8,167 nucleotides of DNA from a bacterium (GTDB lineage Bacteria; UBP13; UBA5359): the NCBI GenBank assembly GCA_028699365.1, contig JAQVUQ010000108.1, positions 1 through 8,167 of the forward strand. Direction: 5' to 3'. The translations under genes and the position numbers were made by a program. This document shows, piece after piece, positions 1 through 6,831 of this stretch (the stretch's first letter is position 1; each line of letters opens with the position of its first letter). Below the pieces are notes generated by a model. It saw only the letters and a program-made list of their open reading frames with translations, was not told the DNA's origin and searched no databases.

Positions 1-2
1 CC

Positions 3-1778
3 CGGCAAACGCTTTATGCCGTTACCGATGGCGCTGTACTGCTCAATAACAGTCAGCATTGTGAAGTAAAGAATAATTACATTACTCAATGTGCCCGGGG
101 TATCATGGTTGCCGGAACGTCGGATTACTGTACGGTTGAGGATAACTTCATCGAGAAATCGTTTGCTTATGCATCTTCTAACTATTGGTACGCAACGCCG
201 ATTTTTTCGGTTGCCAATTATGCTACTATCAGGCGGAATGAAATAGACGGTTTGATTACTTTCTATGATGACAGCACTCTTGTGGCCGGACAGGGGATTG
301 CCCTGGAAATCCAGAATTATCCTAATTACTATTGCTACGGAGCGCAGATTTACCGGAATGAAGTGCGTAACGTGGCCTGGTGGGGCATACGATGCCAGCA
401 GTTCATAACAAATACCGGTATACAGGCTGTGGATATTAATGTCTATGAGAATTACATCCATGACAGTGCCGCGCCAGGTGCAGGCACGGGTGAAGAGGAC
501 GGCATTGCCTTCGGGTGTAACGCCGGTGATGCTTATAACCACTTTACCGGTGTGAACGTCTATCGGAACGTTATCTACAACTTTGTCAACTCGGGGGTGA
601 TCGTGTGCAACTATTGGGACGATGCCGATATATACGGCAACCTGATAGGCAAAGTAGGCTATGACGGCGCCGGAGGCATCTATCTTTCCACGGCTACCCT
701 TAAGGACTGCAATATCTATAACAATACTCTCTACGATTGCCGTCATGACGGCATCGTCTGTTACGGCGCCTATTTCGGTGGGCAGGGGGTAAAGATCAAC
801 AATAACATTATTACGGATGTGTCCTTTACCCAGTCGGGTCACGGCAAAGCCGTATTTGTTTCAGCTAACGCGGCGCCGTATGTAAGCGGCGGGTATAATT
901 GCTTCTACGATATAGACGGCTCTCCCACGACGCTCAACTTCACCAATACGAATGGAATAACCAGCGATCCTTCATTTTGCGACTCAGCGGCCGGCAACTT
1001 CCATCTGGGTGACAGCTCTCTCTGTATAGGTGCCGGTACGGATGTCGATCTGGACTATGATCTGGACTACAATGCTATAACCGGTACGGCGGATATCGGG
1101 TGCTATAAAGGGATATCCTACAGCCAGGCCTGTTATCTGAAGATGGACGAGGGGAGCGGATTTACCGCTTACGATGAGACGGCTAACGCCAACGACGGCA
1201 CGCTGTCCGCGGCTCTTGACACGTCAACTTGCTGGGTGGATGCTGCAATAGACAAGGGTGTATCCTTCACCTCCAGCAATTGGAACAAATACATCGATTG
1301 CGGCAACGATGCCTCGCTTAACGGGCTCTCCAACTATACGGTCTGTGCCTGGGTGAAGGCGGATTCTTCCGGGTCGGGAACCGGCAACAGGTATGTAATA
1401 ATGAAATATGGCGGGTCCACGCTGGAGGGCTTTATGCTGCGCCTGGAATCAAACAATAACATTGCTTTTTACCAGGTTGCCAACGGAGTTGTCTGGAACG
1501 CCAATCTGGTTCTCAGCACAGCGTTTCCGCATGACGGCCTGTTCCATCATGTAGCAGCTACCTTCTCGTATGACGGCACTACCATCGCCGATAAACTCTA
1601 TATCGATGGGATCCTATGCGATAGCGGTAGCGATACCTTGGTCCCCGATATCTCCACCTCGTTATCAACTCTCAGAATAGGTGGAGGCGTTTTCAATGGT
1701 ATACTTGATGAGGCAAAGGTATACGGCCGGGTACTGACGGAAAAAGAGATATGGGCCATTTCCCGAATGTGGCAGTGA
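3..1778 (+). CDS. Right-handed parallel beta-helix protein with C-terminal LamG-like domain (5' partial)
   Basis: The reading frame is open to the left edge, so the true start and any signal peptide lie outside the window; 591 residues are visible. An ATG at 105 is internal, because beta-helix coils continue upstream of it. About nine coils of the pattern [V/I]-x-x-N-x-[I/L] recur near bases 62, 131, 225, 345, 439, 555, 627, 711 and 792, typical of PbH1 / Beta_helix proteins. They end in the usual closing segment (ITSDPSFCDSAAGNFHLG, then an Asp-rich stretch and TADIGCYKG). Visible residues about 377-585 form a LamG/concanavalin A-like domain (Laminin_G_3 type), with YLKMDEGSG at its start and LDEAKVYGRVLTEKEI at its end. 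Known members are mostly exported glycan-binding or glycan-cleaving proteins, including some polysaccharide lyases. I see no residue set proving catalysis, so activity and substrate stay open. It lies 41 bases before the next gene, probably in the same operon. Confidence 0.88.
   Translation, partial: RQTLYAVTDGAVLLNNSQHCEVKNNYITQCARGIMVAGTSDYCTVEDNFIEKSFAYASSNYWYATPIFSVANYATIRRNEIDGLITFYDDSTLVAGQGIALEIQNYPNYYCYGAQIYRNEVRNVAWWGIRCQQFITNTGIQAVDINVYENYIHDSAAPGAGTGEEDGIAFGCNAGDAYNHFTGVNVYRNVIYNFVNSGVIVCNYWDDADIYGNLIGKVGYDGAGGIYLSTATLKDCNIYNNTLYDCRHDGIVCYGAYFGGQGVKINNNIITDVSFTQSGHGKAVFVSANAAPYVSGGYNCFYDIDGSPTTLNFTNTNGITSDPSFCDSAAGNFHLGDSSLCIGAGTDVDLDYDLDYNAITGTADIGCYKGISYSQACYLKMDEGSGFTAYDETANANDGTLSAALDTSTCWVDAAIDKGVSFTSSNWNKYIDCGNDASLNGLSNYTVCAWVKADSSGSGTGNRYVIMKYGGSTLEGFMLRLESNNNIAFYQVANGVVWNANLVLSTAFPHDGLFHHVAATFSYDGTTIADKLYIDGILCDSGSDTLVPDISTSLSTLRIGGGVFNGILDEAKVYGRVLTEKEIWAISRMWQ
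1047..1070 (+). repeat. 12-bp tandem duplication inside the beta-helix gene
   Basis: Two adjacent 12-base units, GATCTGGACTAT and GATCTGGACTAC, differ only in the last base. They are in frame and encode DLDY twice, making an Asp-rich stretch (VDLDYDLDYN) between the beta-helix closing segment and the LamG domain. The unit keeps the frame, so copy-number change would lengthen or shorten an acidic, possibly calcium-binding, linker without breaking the gene. The calcium idea is inference. Confidence 0.8.
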
Positions 1779-1803
1779 CGATATTGCAAGCGGCGTTAGT
1801 TTA

Positions 1804-1811
1804 GAAAGGGG
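1804..1811 (+). promoter_or_regulatory. Ribosome binding site for the 1217-residue secreted protein
   Basis: GAAAGGGG lies 8 bases before the ATG at 1820. A second ATG at 1813 (another frame) is only one base from this site, too close to be used well, and its frame closes at 1908. The ATG at 1820 also gives a clean signal peptide, which settles the start. Confidence 0.7.
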
Positions 1812-1819
1812 CATGTCCG

Positions 1820-1885
1820 ATGCTGAAAAAATCTTTATTCTGTCTTCTGTCTTTGATTCTCCTTGCGGTTCCAATGGGTTTTGCC
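1820..1885 (+). other. Signal peptide coding segment
   Basis: Encodes residues 1-22: a short basic start (K3, K4), a Leu/Ile/Val-rich core and GFA before the predicted cut, followed by QEAGEG. The only Cys (residue 8) lies early in the core, so a lipoprotein signal is unlikely. Export by the Sec route is inferred from these features. Confidence 0.85.
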
Positions 1886-4800
1886 CAGGAAGCGGGAGAG
1901 GGTATTGAGCTGAACGGCGGCTTTGAGAAAACGGAGGACGTTCAGGGAAAGCTTACGCCCGCCGGCTGGGTAATATGGGAATATGTCAAAGACGGCTCGA
2001 TGGAGCTGGTCAAAGAGACTTATGAGGGGAAATACGCCCTGAAACTCACGGCCCTGGCAGGAAACGACAAAAAGGGATTAATAATCCATTCCGAAAAGTT
2101 CCCTGTAGTGAACAAGGAAAAGATTACCTTCCAAGTGGCCTTGAAGGGTTCAAAAATACCCTTTATGATGATGGTTTATGACGAGAAGGGCAAAGAGCTG
2201 ACCAGGCTCTATCAGACAGGAGCTTCAGAGACAGGCAAATGGACTGTAAATACCCTTGTCTTCCCCGTCGACGTTGCGGGTGCGGTCTCCGGGCGGCTCT
2301 TTATTTCCTGTCCCAAGGGACAGGAGGTTGCTGTGGATGCTCTCGAGGTTAAAAAAAAACCGGTAACGGAGCAGATTACCAGGACAGGGTATCTTCCTGA
2401 ATATCAGCCCTTTATCAGTTACAACCAGGCCTGGCCTTTGGGCCGGGCCTGGACCTCCTTAAGAATAGGAAATAAGGATTTTTACTTCGCGGAGCAGGGC
2501 AACTATATCAGGATGAACAAGGATGCGGCCGCAAAGTTCTATGACACCGGCCTCCTGCAGAGAATGATCCCCGGACACTGGATGCTGAAATACTTTGATC
2601 CCAGGGAATATGAGAAAGCCGCCCCGGCTTACAAGGGGATTGTCGACGATTTTCTGAAGAACAAATGGCCGCTTCATTCGATAGAATACTGCTCTTTCCG
2701 GGGTAATCCCATTCCCTCAAAGGAGAGCCTTGATGCCGTCACGGATATATGGATAGGTGACGGCCAACCGGAAGAGCCTATCTACCGGCTGGAACCGGTT
2801 AAGCACTATATGGAAACAGGCAAGCTCTGGCAAGGGTCTTCCATGTATATTGGTAACGAAGCGGCTGTAGTGGACTATTTCAAGAACGTCTTTATGCCGG
2901 AACTCAGAAAAGCCATACCGGATTGCGAGAAGCCGGACAAGAAATGGACCGGCCGTGAAGTAAAAATTCTTTCCGATATTTATTGCGATACTTATACCAG
3001 AAAGCTTACTCCCATGGTCTGGACCATGTATCTCTCTCCTTATGAAATGGCTGTCGGAAAAGCCGTGAAAACCGTTGCTCAAAAGGGATGCGATGCCGGC
3101 GGCAATGCAGTGACCAGAGGTATTATGCGCCAGAGCGGCGGCAATAAGTTCTTCTATGTCTGGCGCGGACATGAGCCTGCCGAAAGGTACGCTTATTCGA
3201 ACAATTCCACTTTGTTTAACAGGCCCGACAGAGAGGGCTGGGGCGTACCGCTGCCTTACCTGCGCTACTATATCTTCAGACCCTTTCTATGCGGGGCCAA
3301 CTATTATATGAACGAAGCGTTTCCCGTATCTCTAACAGAGGATCTTGATGAGGACGGTAACGCGTCTCTGTCACCGTTGGGTGAGATTGCTATGGATATG
3401 CTGGATTACGTGGAGCGCCATCCCAACCGGGGCACTACGTATTCGCCTGTCGCCCTGCTTGACAGGTGGGATACGGAAGGGTCTCCTGCAACCACCTTCA
3501 AGATATCCGATTACGACTTTGATGCCAAATCCATGAATATAGCTTTGCAGTGGGATCTTCTCTGGCCTGAACACCGTGACTCAACGCTTATCGGCGGGTA
3601 TAATCGCACGGCTCCGTACGGGGAGATAATAGATATTCTCAGGCCTAATCCTTACGTTAAGGCCGCTCCCGCTCTCTTTGACGGCTACAAGCTGTTGATA
3701 ATGTCCGGCGGGCAGAAGATGAGCCGGGAATATGCTTTATCGCTTCAAGAATACGTGAAAGCGGGCGGCAGTCTGGTTGTCAATGCTGCTGATGTTTCAG
3801 AAGCCTTCTCCGTCGATTTTGCCGGCGCTGCTGTCGGCAATGTATTTAGAGCCGATACGGCCGTAAATTGCCGGACCAAGGTTTCCTTTAAAGAGAACAG
3901 CTTCACAGCCTATGAGCTTACACCCGGCAAGGGCACGGAAGTGCTTTACGCAACAGATGATGGTAAGCCTTTGGTTACACTCTCCCGGTATGGACAGGGA
4001 TACGTCGTTCTTGTCGGAGCACGCTATATGGTGCAGGATAGAGTGGAAAGGCTGCCTTACAACAGGGACGTTCCCGCTTACTACGATCCGAATAGAAAGC
4101 CTTTACTGAGCTTCACGCCGGATATGTTCGAGCATCTCCTGGCAGGTGTTACCCCCTTTGATATCAAGGTAAACTCTGCCGATAAGCCGGATATCTCCTG
4201 GCAGATCAATCGCAATGGTGCGGGCTGGACCGTAACGGTCTTCAACTACTCCCAGAAACGCGAGGAACTGGTGGCCAAAAGCCGTGGAACAGCCTGTGCC
4301 GATGCCTTCTATCCGCTCAAGGAAATCCCGTTTGAGATAGTCTGCCGCGACGCGACAATAAAAGATGTTGTTGAGCTTTACGGCGATAGAGATGTGAACT
4401 GGAAGACCATGAACGGAGAAGTGACCGTCAACGAAGCGACGCACGGTGGAGAGATACGGGTATACGAGTTCCAGCCCGTGAAGATAGTCTTTCCCGAGCG
4501 CGAGCGTTATGTCAATTACGCCCTGGGAAGGCCGGTCAAGGCTTCTTCTCAATTCATGCATTACAAGCCGGAAGCGGCGGTTGACGGTGATGTTTCCAAC
4601 AGTATGTACTGGGCTTCCGGTATGACCAACAGAGAGTTCCCCCTGCCGCAGTGGCTGGAAATTGATCTCGGTCAGGAAAGGCAAATCGATCATATCTATG
4701 TAAAGCTGCATCACTGGGAAAATGCTGACCCGGAGACAAGGAAGTTCATCGTCAAATATGTCGTCGAAGCTTCGCAGGACGGAAAAAACTGGACGGCAGT

Positions 4801-5473
4801 TGTGGATGAGCGCAACAATATTGCCCCTGTAAAGGATTATGGCCTGGAGCGCTGGTTTGACCCGGTATCGGCCAGATATGTGCGGTTGACGGTATTGAAA
4901 AACTCCGGACACAGCGGTGCGCGTGTAGCAGAGATAAAGGTTATGGGGCAGGAGAAAGAGAGCTATAAGCCTGAGAGAAAGAGCATAATCCCTAAGTGGC
5001 AGGTGGAATTCCCCGGGCAGATAGACGATCCTAAAAAAAAACAGTTATGGCTGGCTGATCTGAAGCCTGAGAAAGCGGAAGTGGGCTGGATATTTCCCGG
5101 CAAGACCTGGGAGGATATGAAGGGAGAGATCAAGCTCTTTACCGGCAACGATGAAGGTCTTGTCTGCCCCAAAAGCCTCTTTGCCGAGAGTGTCAGCGAC
5201 ATAATCTATAAGATACCCTCCGGCGCCGAATGGTTTGCAGCCGTACCGGGTATAGGAGCCCCTGACTCCGGAGCTTCAGTGGAGTTCGAGGTATATGTTG
5301 ACGGTATGTTGAAATACAAAAGCCCGTCCGTGGTCAGGGTGGGACAACGATTGATACCGGTTGTCGTCAATGTGTCTGATGCAAAGGAAATCAGGCTTCA
5401 CGTCACGGACGGCGGTGATGGAATTGTCCACGATTATTCCTGGTGGGGCGTTCCCCGGTTTGTTCTGAAGTAG
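1820..5473 (+). CDS. Secreted multi-module glycosidase-like protein: Gal-binding module, unassigned core, GATase1-like, F5/8 type C, NPCBM
   Basis: 1217 residues. Residues 1-22 are a type I signal peptide (MLKK, hydrophobic core, likely cut GFA|QE); no lipobox is seen. Residues ~28-180 look like a galactose-binding-fold module (CBM4_9-like). Residues ~190-585 are a Trp/Tyr-rich core, probably a TIM barrel related to clan GH-A, but I cannot name its family. Candidate acids are E452/E455 (WRGHEPAER) and E499 (GANYYMNEAFP, placed like a late-strand nucleophile). Residues ~590-740 resemble the GATase1-like fold of the GH42 trimerisation domain (GYKLLIMSGG at 622-631, then LQEYVKAGGSLVV). A beta-sandwich follows (~788-893). 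An F5/8 type C / CBM32-like domain spans ~897-1045 (QWLEIDLGQ, ARYVRLTVLKNSG) and an NPCBM domain ~1065-1217 (VEFEVYVDG, IRLHVTDGGDG). It probably acts outside the cytoplasm on a complex glycan, the C-terminal modules serving as anchors. Domain names are confident for the two C-terminal modules, moderate for the rest; activity is inferred. It ends 17 bases before the next start. Confidence 0.87.
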   Translation: MLKKSLFCLLSLILLAVPMGFAQEAGEGIELNGGFEKTEDVQGKLTPAGWVIWEYVKDGSMELVKETYEGKYALKLTALAGNDKKGLIIHSEKFPVVNKEKITFQVALKGSKIPFMMMVYDEKGKELTRLYQTGASETGKWTVNTLVFPVDVAGAVSGRLFISCPKGQEVAVDALEVKKKPVTEQITRTGYLPEYQPFISYNQAWPLGRAWTSLRIGNKDFYFAEQGNYIRMNKDAAAKFYDTGLLQRMIPGHWMLKYFDPREYEKAAPAYKGIVDDFLKNKWPLHSIEYCSFRGNPIPSKESLDAVTDIWIGDGQPEEPIYRLEPVKHYMETGKLWQGSSMYIGNEAAVVDYFKNVFMPELRKAIPDCEKPDKKWTGREVKILSDIYCDTYTRKLTPMVWTMYLSPYEMAVGKAVKTVAQKGCDAGGNAVTRGIMRQSGGNKFFYVWRGHEPAERYAYSNNSTLFNRPDREGWGVPLPYLRYYIFRPFLCGANYYMNEAFPVSLTEDLDEDGNASLSPLGEIAMDMLDYVERHPNRGTTYSPVALLDRWDTEGSPATTFKISDYDFDAKSMNIALQWDLLWPEHRDSTLIGGYNRTAPYGEIIDILRPNPYVKAAPALFDGYKLLIMSGGQKMSREYALSLQEYVKAGGSLVVNAADVSEAFSVDFAGAAVGNVFRADTAVNCRTKVSFKENSFTAYELTPGKGTEVLYATDDGKPLVTLSRYGQGYVVLVGARYMVQDRVERLPYNRDVPAYYDPNRKPLLSFTPDMFEHLLAGVTPFDIKVNSADKPDISWQINRNGAGWTVTVFNYSQKREELVAKSRGTACADAFYPLKEIPFEIVCRDATIKDVVELYGDRDVNWKTMNGEVTVNEATHGGEIRVYEFQPVKIVFPERERYVNYALGRPVKASSQFMHYKPEAAVDGDVSNSMYWASGMTNREFPLPQWLEIDLGQERQIDHIYVKLHHWENADPETRKFIVKYVVEASQDGKNWTAVVDERNNIAPVKDYGLERWFDPVSARYVRLTVLKNSGHSGARVAEIKVMGQEKESYKPERKSIIPKWQVEFPGQIDDPKKKQLWLADLKPEKAEVGWIFPGKTWEDMKGEIKLFTGNDEGLVCPKSLFAESVSDIIYKIPSGAEWFAAVPGIGAPDSGASVEFEVYVDGMLKYKSPSVVRVGQRLIPVVVNVSDAKEIRLHVTDGGDGIVHDYSWWGVPRFVLK
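2351..2359 (+). repeat. Run of nine A in coding sequence, at the border of the first binding module
   Basis: Nine A in frame as AAA AAA AAA encode K178-K180, just after the N-terminal Gal-binding-like module. Adding one A leads to a stop after about 13 further codons; losing one A leads to a stop within a few codons (KKNR then TAA). Confidence 0.9.
5033..5041 (+). repeat. Run of nine A in coding sequence, just before the NPCBM domain
   Basis: Nine A in frame as AAA AAA AAA encode K1072-K1074, between the F5/8 type C domain and the body of the NPCBM domain. A shift in either direction meets TGA within ten codons and would remove the NPCBM domain alone. Confidence 0.9.
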
Positions 5474-5475
5474 AT

Positions 5476-5483
5476 AAGAGGGG
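5476..5483 (+). promoter_or_regulatory. Ribosome binding site deciding the start of the (alpha/alpha)6 glycosidase
   Basis: AAGAGGGG lies 7 bases before the ATG at 5491. An in-frame ATG at 5443, inside the end of the preceding gene, has no such site and would add 16 residues unlike the family, so 5491 is preferred. Confidence 0.75.
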
Positions 5484-5490
5484 AATTGTA

Positions 5491-6750
5491 ATGCAAGCTG
5501 TTTATTTAGATGACGGGTATGGAAAGCTCCCTGGGGTTCTCCCCGCCGGCCGGATCGTTCATGATGTAATTTTCGATACGGATGCAGTTGCCGTGGTAAA
5601 AGAGTTCATCCTAAGCGCTGTCCCCTCCATAACCCGGCAACCTCTTAATCAATTGAAACATCCATACCTTGTTCCAGGTGCCACTTACAACGACCTTTGG
5701 GACTGGGATGCGCTCTTTACCTCATGTTCCGTTCCCGAAGAGTGGATGGAATATGCCAGGGGCAGCATCTTGAACCTGCTGGACTCTCCCCTGCAAAACG
5801 GGCGGCCGTCAAAGAAGGCAACTGTAGAGGGTGAATATGATTATTATTTGCATCCCTATCCGTTGAGAGCTCAGTTTGCGTACATTGTGGGATGCCGGCT
5901 GAAAGATTTCAGTTGGATAGAGCCATTCATGGATAAGCTTGTTGAAATTATGGACTGGTATGAACAGGCTACCAGAGATAATGAAGGGTTTTTTAAATGG
6001 CAGACTTTGACAGGCATAGACAACAACCCGTCCGTTTACGGCAGGCCGCCGGGAGCGACTGCCGGAGTGGACCTGGCGGCATTCCATTACCGGGAATACC
6101 GGGCGCTTGGCAAGCTGGCGGCAATTTTCGGACGCAAGGATGAGGGGCTTTGGCGGGAAAAGGCGGAAGAACTCAGGGACCTGGTAAGGACCGGATACTG
6201 GGACGAAATAGACGGTTATTTCTATGATATTGACCGTAATATCGATTACGGTGTGCCCGGGCGGCAGAAGATTACCTGGCAGACGTATCTGAAATTCAGA
6301 AACTGCTCCTGTCTCTACCCTCTTTGGGGCGGTATGGCGAATGATGAACAGGTTGCTTATATGGTAAAGGCGATTATGGACGAGAACGAGTTCCTTTCAT
6401 TCTGCGGAATTCGCACTCACAGTAAGTATGATCCCGTTTATAACAATGAACTCAGCGGAGGCCCTTCCAACTGGCAGGGTCCTGTTTGGGGGCTCAATAC
6501 CTGCCTGACTGCTTACGGCCTGGCACGCTACGGTTACAAGAAGGAAGCTTTAGATGTAGCTTTGCGGTTAGTTAAGACATTTGCTCTGGATATAAGGCAG
6601 AACGGATGCATGCATGAGTATTATCACGGTGATACCGGGCAACCGCTTATCAAACCCGGCTTCCTGAACTGGAACATGCTTGCCGGCAGGATCATGGACG
6701 ATATAGAAGGCGGCATCGACTGTACTACTCTCGATCTGCTGGATGATTAG
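5491..6750 (+). CDS. (alpha/alpha)6-barrel glycoside hydrolase, GH63 / MGH1 / trehalase-like
   Basis: 419 residues with no signal peptide or membrane segment, so probably cytoplasmic. Family motifs run in the expected order: an N-terminal YNDLWDWDALFTS (substrate-pocket segment), LTGIDNNPS with D177 at the place of the general acid in GH63-type enzymes, GPSNWQGPVWGLNTC leading into YGLARYGY, and CMHEYYHGDTGQP with E376 at the place of the general base. Both acids are present, so an active inverting hydrolase is likely from family knowledge. The length fits a single six-hairpin barrel of the mannosylglycerate-hydrolase / MGH1-like type, lacking the extra beta-domain of long GH63 members. The linkage and sugar (alpha-glucosyl, alpha-mannosyl or other) cannot be decided by reading. 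It starts 17 bases after the secreted protein and probably shares its transcript, which suggests a role in trimming imported oligosaccharides. Glycogen-debranching-like enzymes are the nearest alternative. Confidence 0.88.
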   Translation: MQAVYLDDGYGKLPGVLPAGRIVHDVIFDTDAVAVVKEFILSAVPSITRQPLNQLKHPYLVPGATYNDLWDWDALFTSCSVPEEWMEYARGSILNLLDSPLQNGRPSKKATVEGEYDYYLHPYPLRAQFAYIVGCRLKDFSWIEPFMDKLVEIMDWYEQATRDNEGFFKWQTLTGIDNNPSVYGRPPGATAGVDLAAFHYREYRALGKLAAIFGRKDEGLWREKAEELRDLVRTGYWDEIDGYFYDIDRNIDYGVPGRQKITWQTYLKFRNCSCLYPLWGGMANDEQVAYMVKAIMDENEFLSFCGIRTHSKYDPVYNNELSGGPSNWQGPVWGLNTCLTAYGLARYGYKKEALDVALRLVKTFALDIRQNGCMHEYYHGDTGQPLIKPGFLNWNMLAGRIMDDIEGGIDCTTLDLLDD

Positions 6751-6764
6751 TGACGGAGGCTATT

Positions 6765-6800
6765 GTGGAGTATACGGCAATGAACGGCATAACTAAGTAA
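6765..6800 (+). other. Possible 11-residue leader or remnant mini-ORF
   Basis: A good Shine-Dalgarno site GGAGG (6755-6759) is followed, 5 bases on, by GTG at 6765 and a frame encoding VEYTAMNGITK before TAA at 6798. It sits in the 81-base gap between the two glycosidase genes. The site has no other gene to serve, as the next start is over 70 bases away. It may be a leader peptide, the remains of a lost start, or chance; I see no hairpin that would support attenuation. Confidence 0.25.
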
Positions 6801-6816
6801 TCAGTATACACATGTG

Positions 6817-6828
6817 GGAGTTGGAAAG
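6817..6828 (+). promoter_or_regulatory. Ribosome binding site region for the TIM-barrel gene
   Basis: GGAG at 6817-6820 lies 11 bases before the ATG at 6832, and a GGAAAG (6823-6828) lies 3 bases before it. A GTG at 6814 in the same frame would overlap GGAG and has no purine-rich site of its own, so 6832 is preferred, adding some doubt of six residues. Confidence 0.5.
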
Positions 6829-6831
6829 AAG

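Noticed and set aside
1813-1908. ATG at 1813 with a 31-codon frame overlapping the start of the secreted protein
   Set aside because: Only one base separates it from the Shine-Dalgarno site, and the overlapping frame from 1820 gives a proper signal peptide and a 1217-residue protein.
2717-3172. Open frame on the - strand (151 codons)
   Set aside because: It overlaps the core of the secreted protein, has no family motif and no supporting context.
4103-4912. Long open frame on the - strand (269 codons) opposite the secreted protein
   Set aside because: It lies wholly under the F5/8-containing part of a clearly real gene, its product shows no recognisable domain, and it has no convincing ribosome site. 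It is best read as a shadow of + strand codon usage.
5443-5490. Upstream in-frame ATG for the (alpha/alpha)6 glycosidase
   Set aside because: It would overlap the previous gene by 31 bases and has no ribosome site, whereas the ATG at 5491 has AAGAGGGG at ideal spacing.
6769-6810. Possible sigma-70 promoter using TATACG or TATACA as -10
   Set aside because: No TTGACA-like element sits 16-18 bases upstream of either, so I do not call a promoter.
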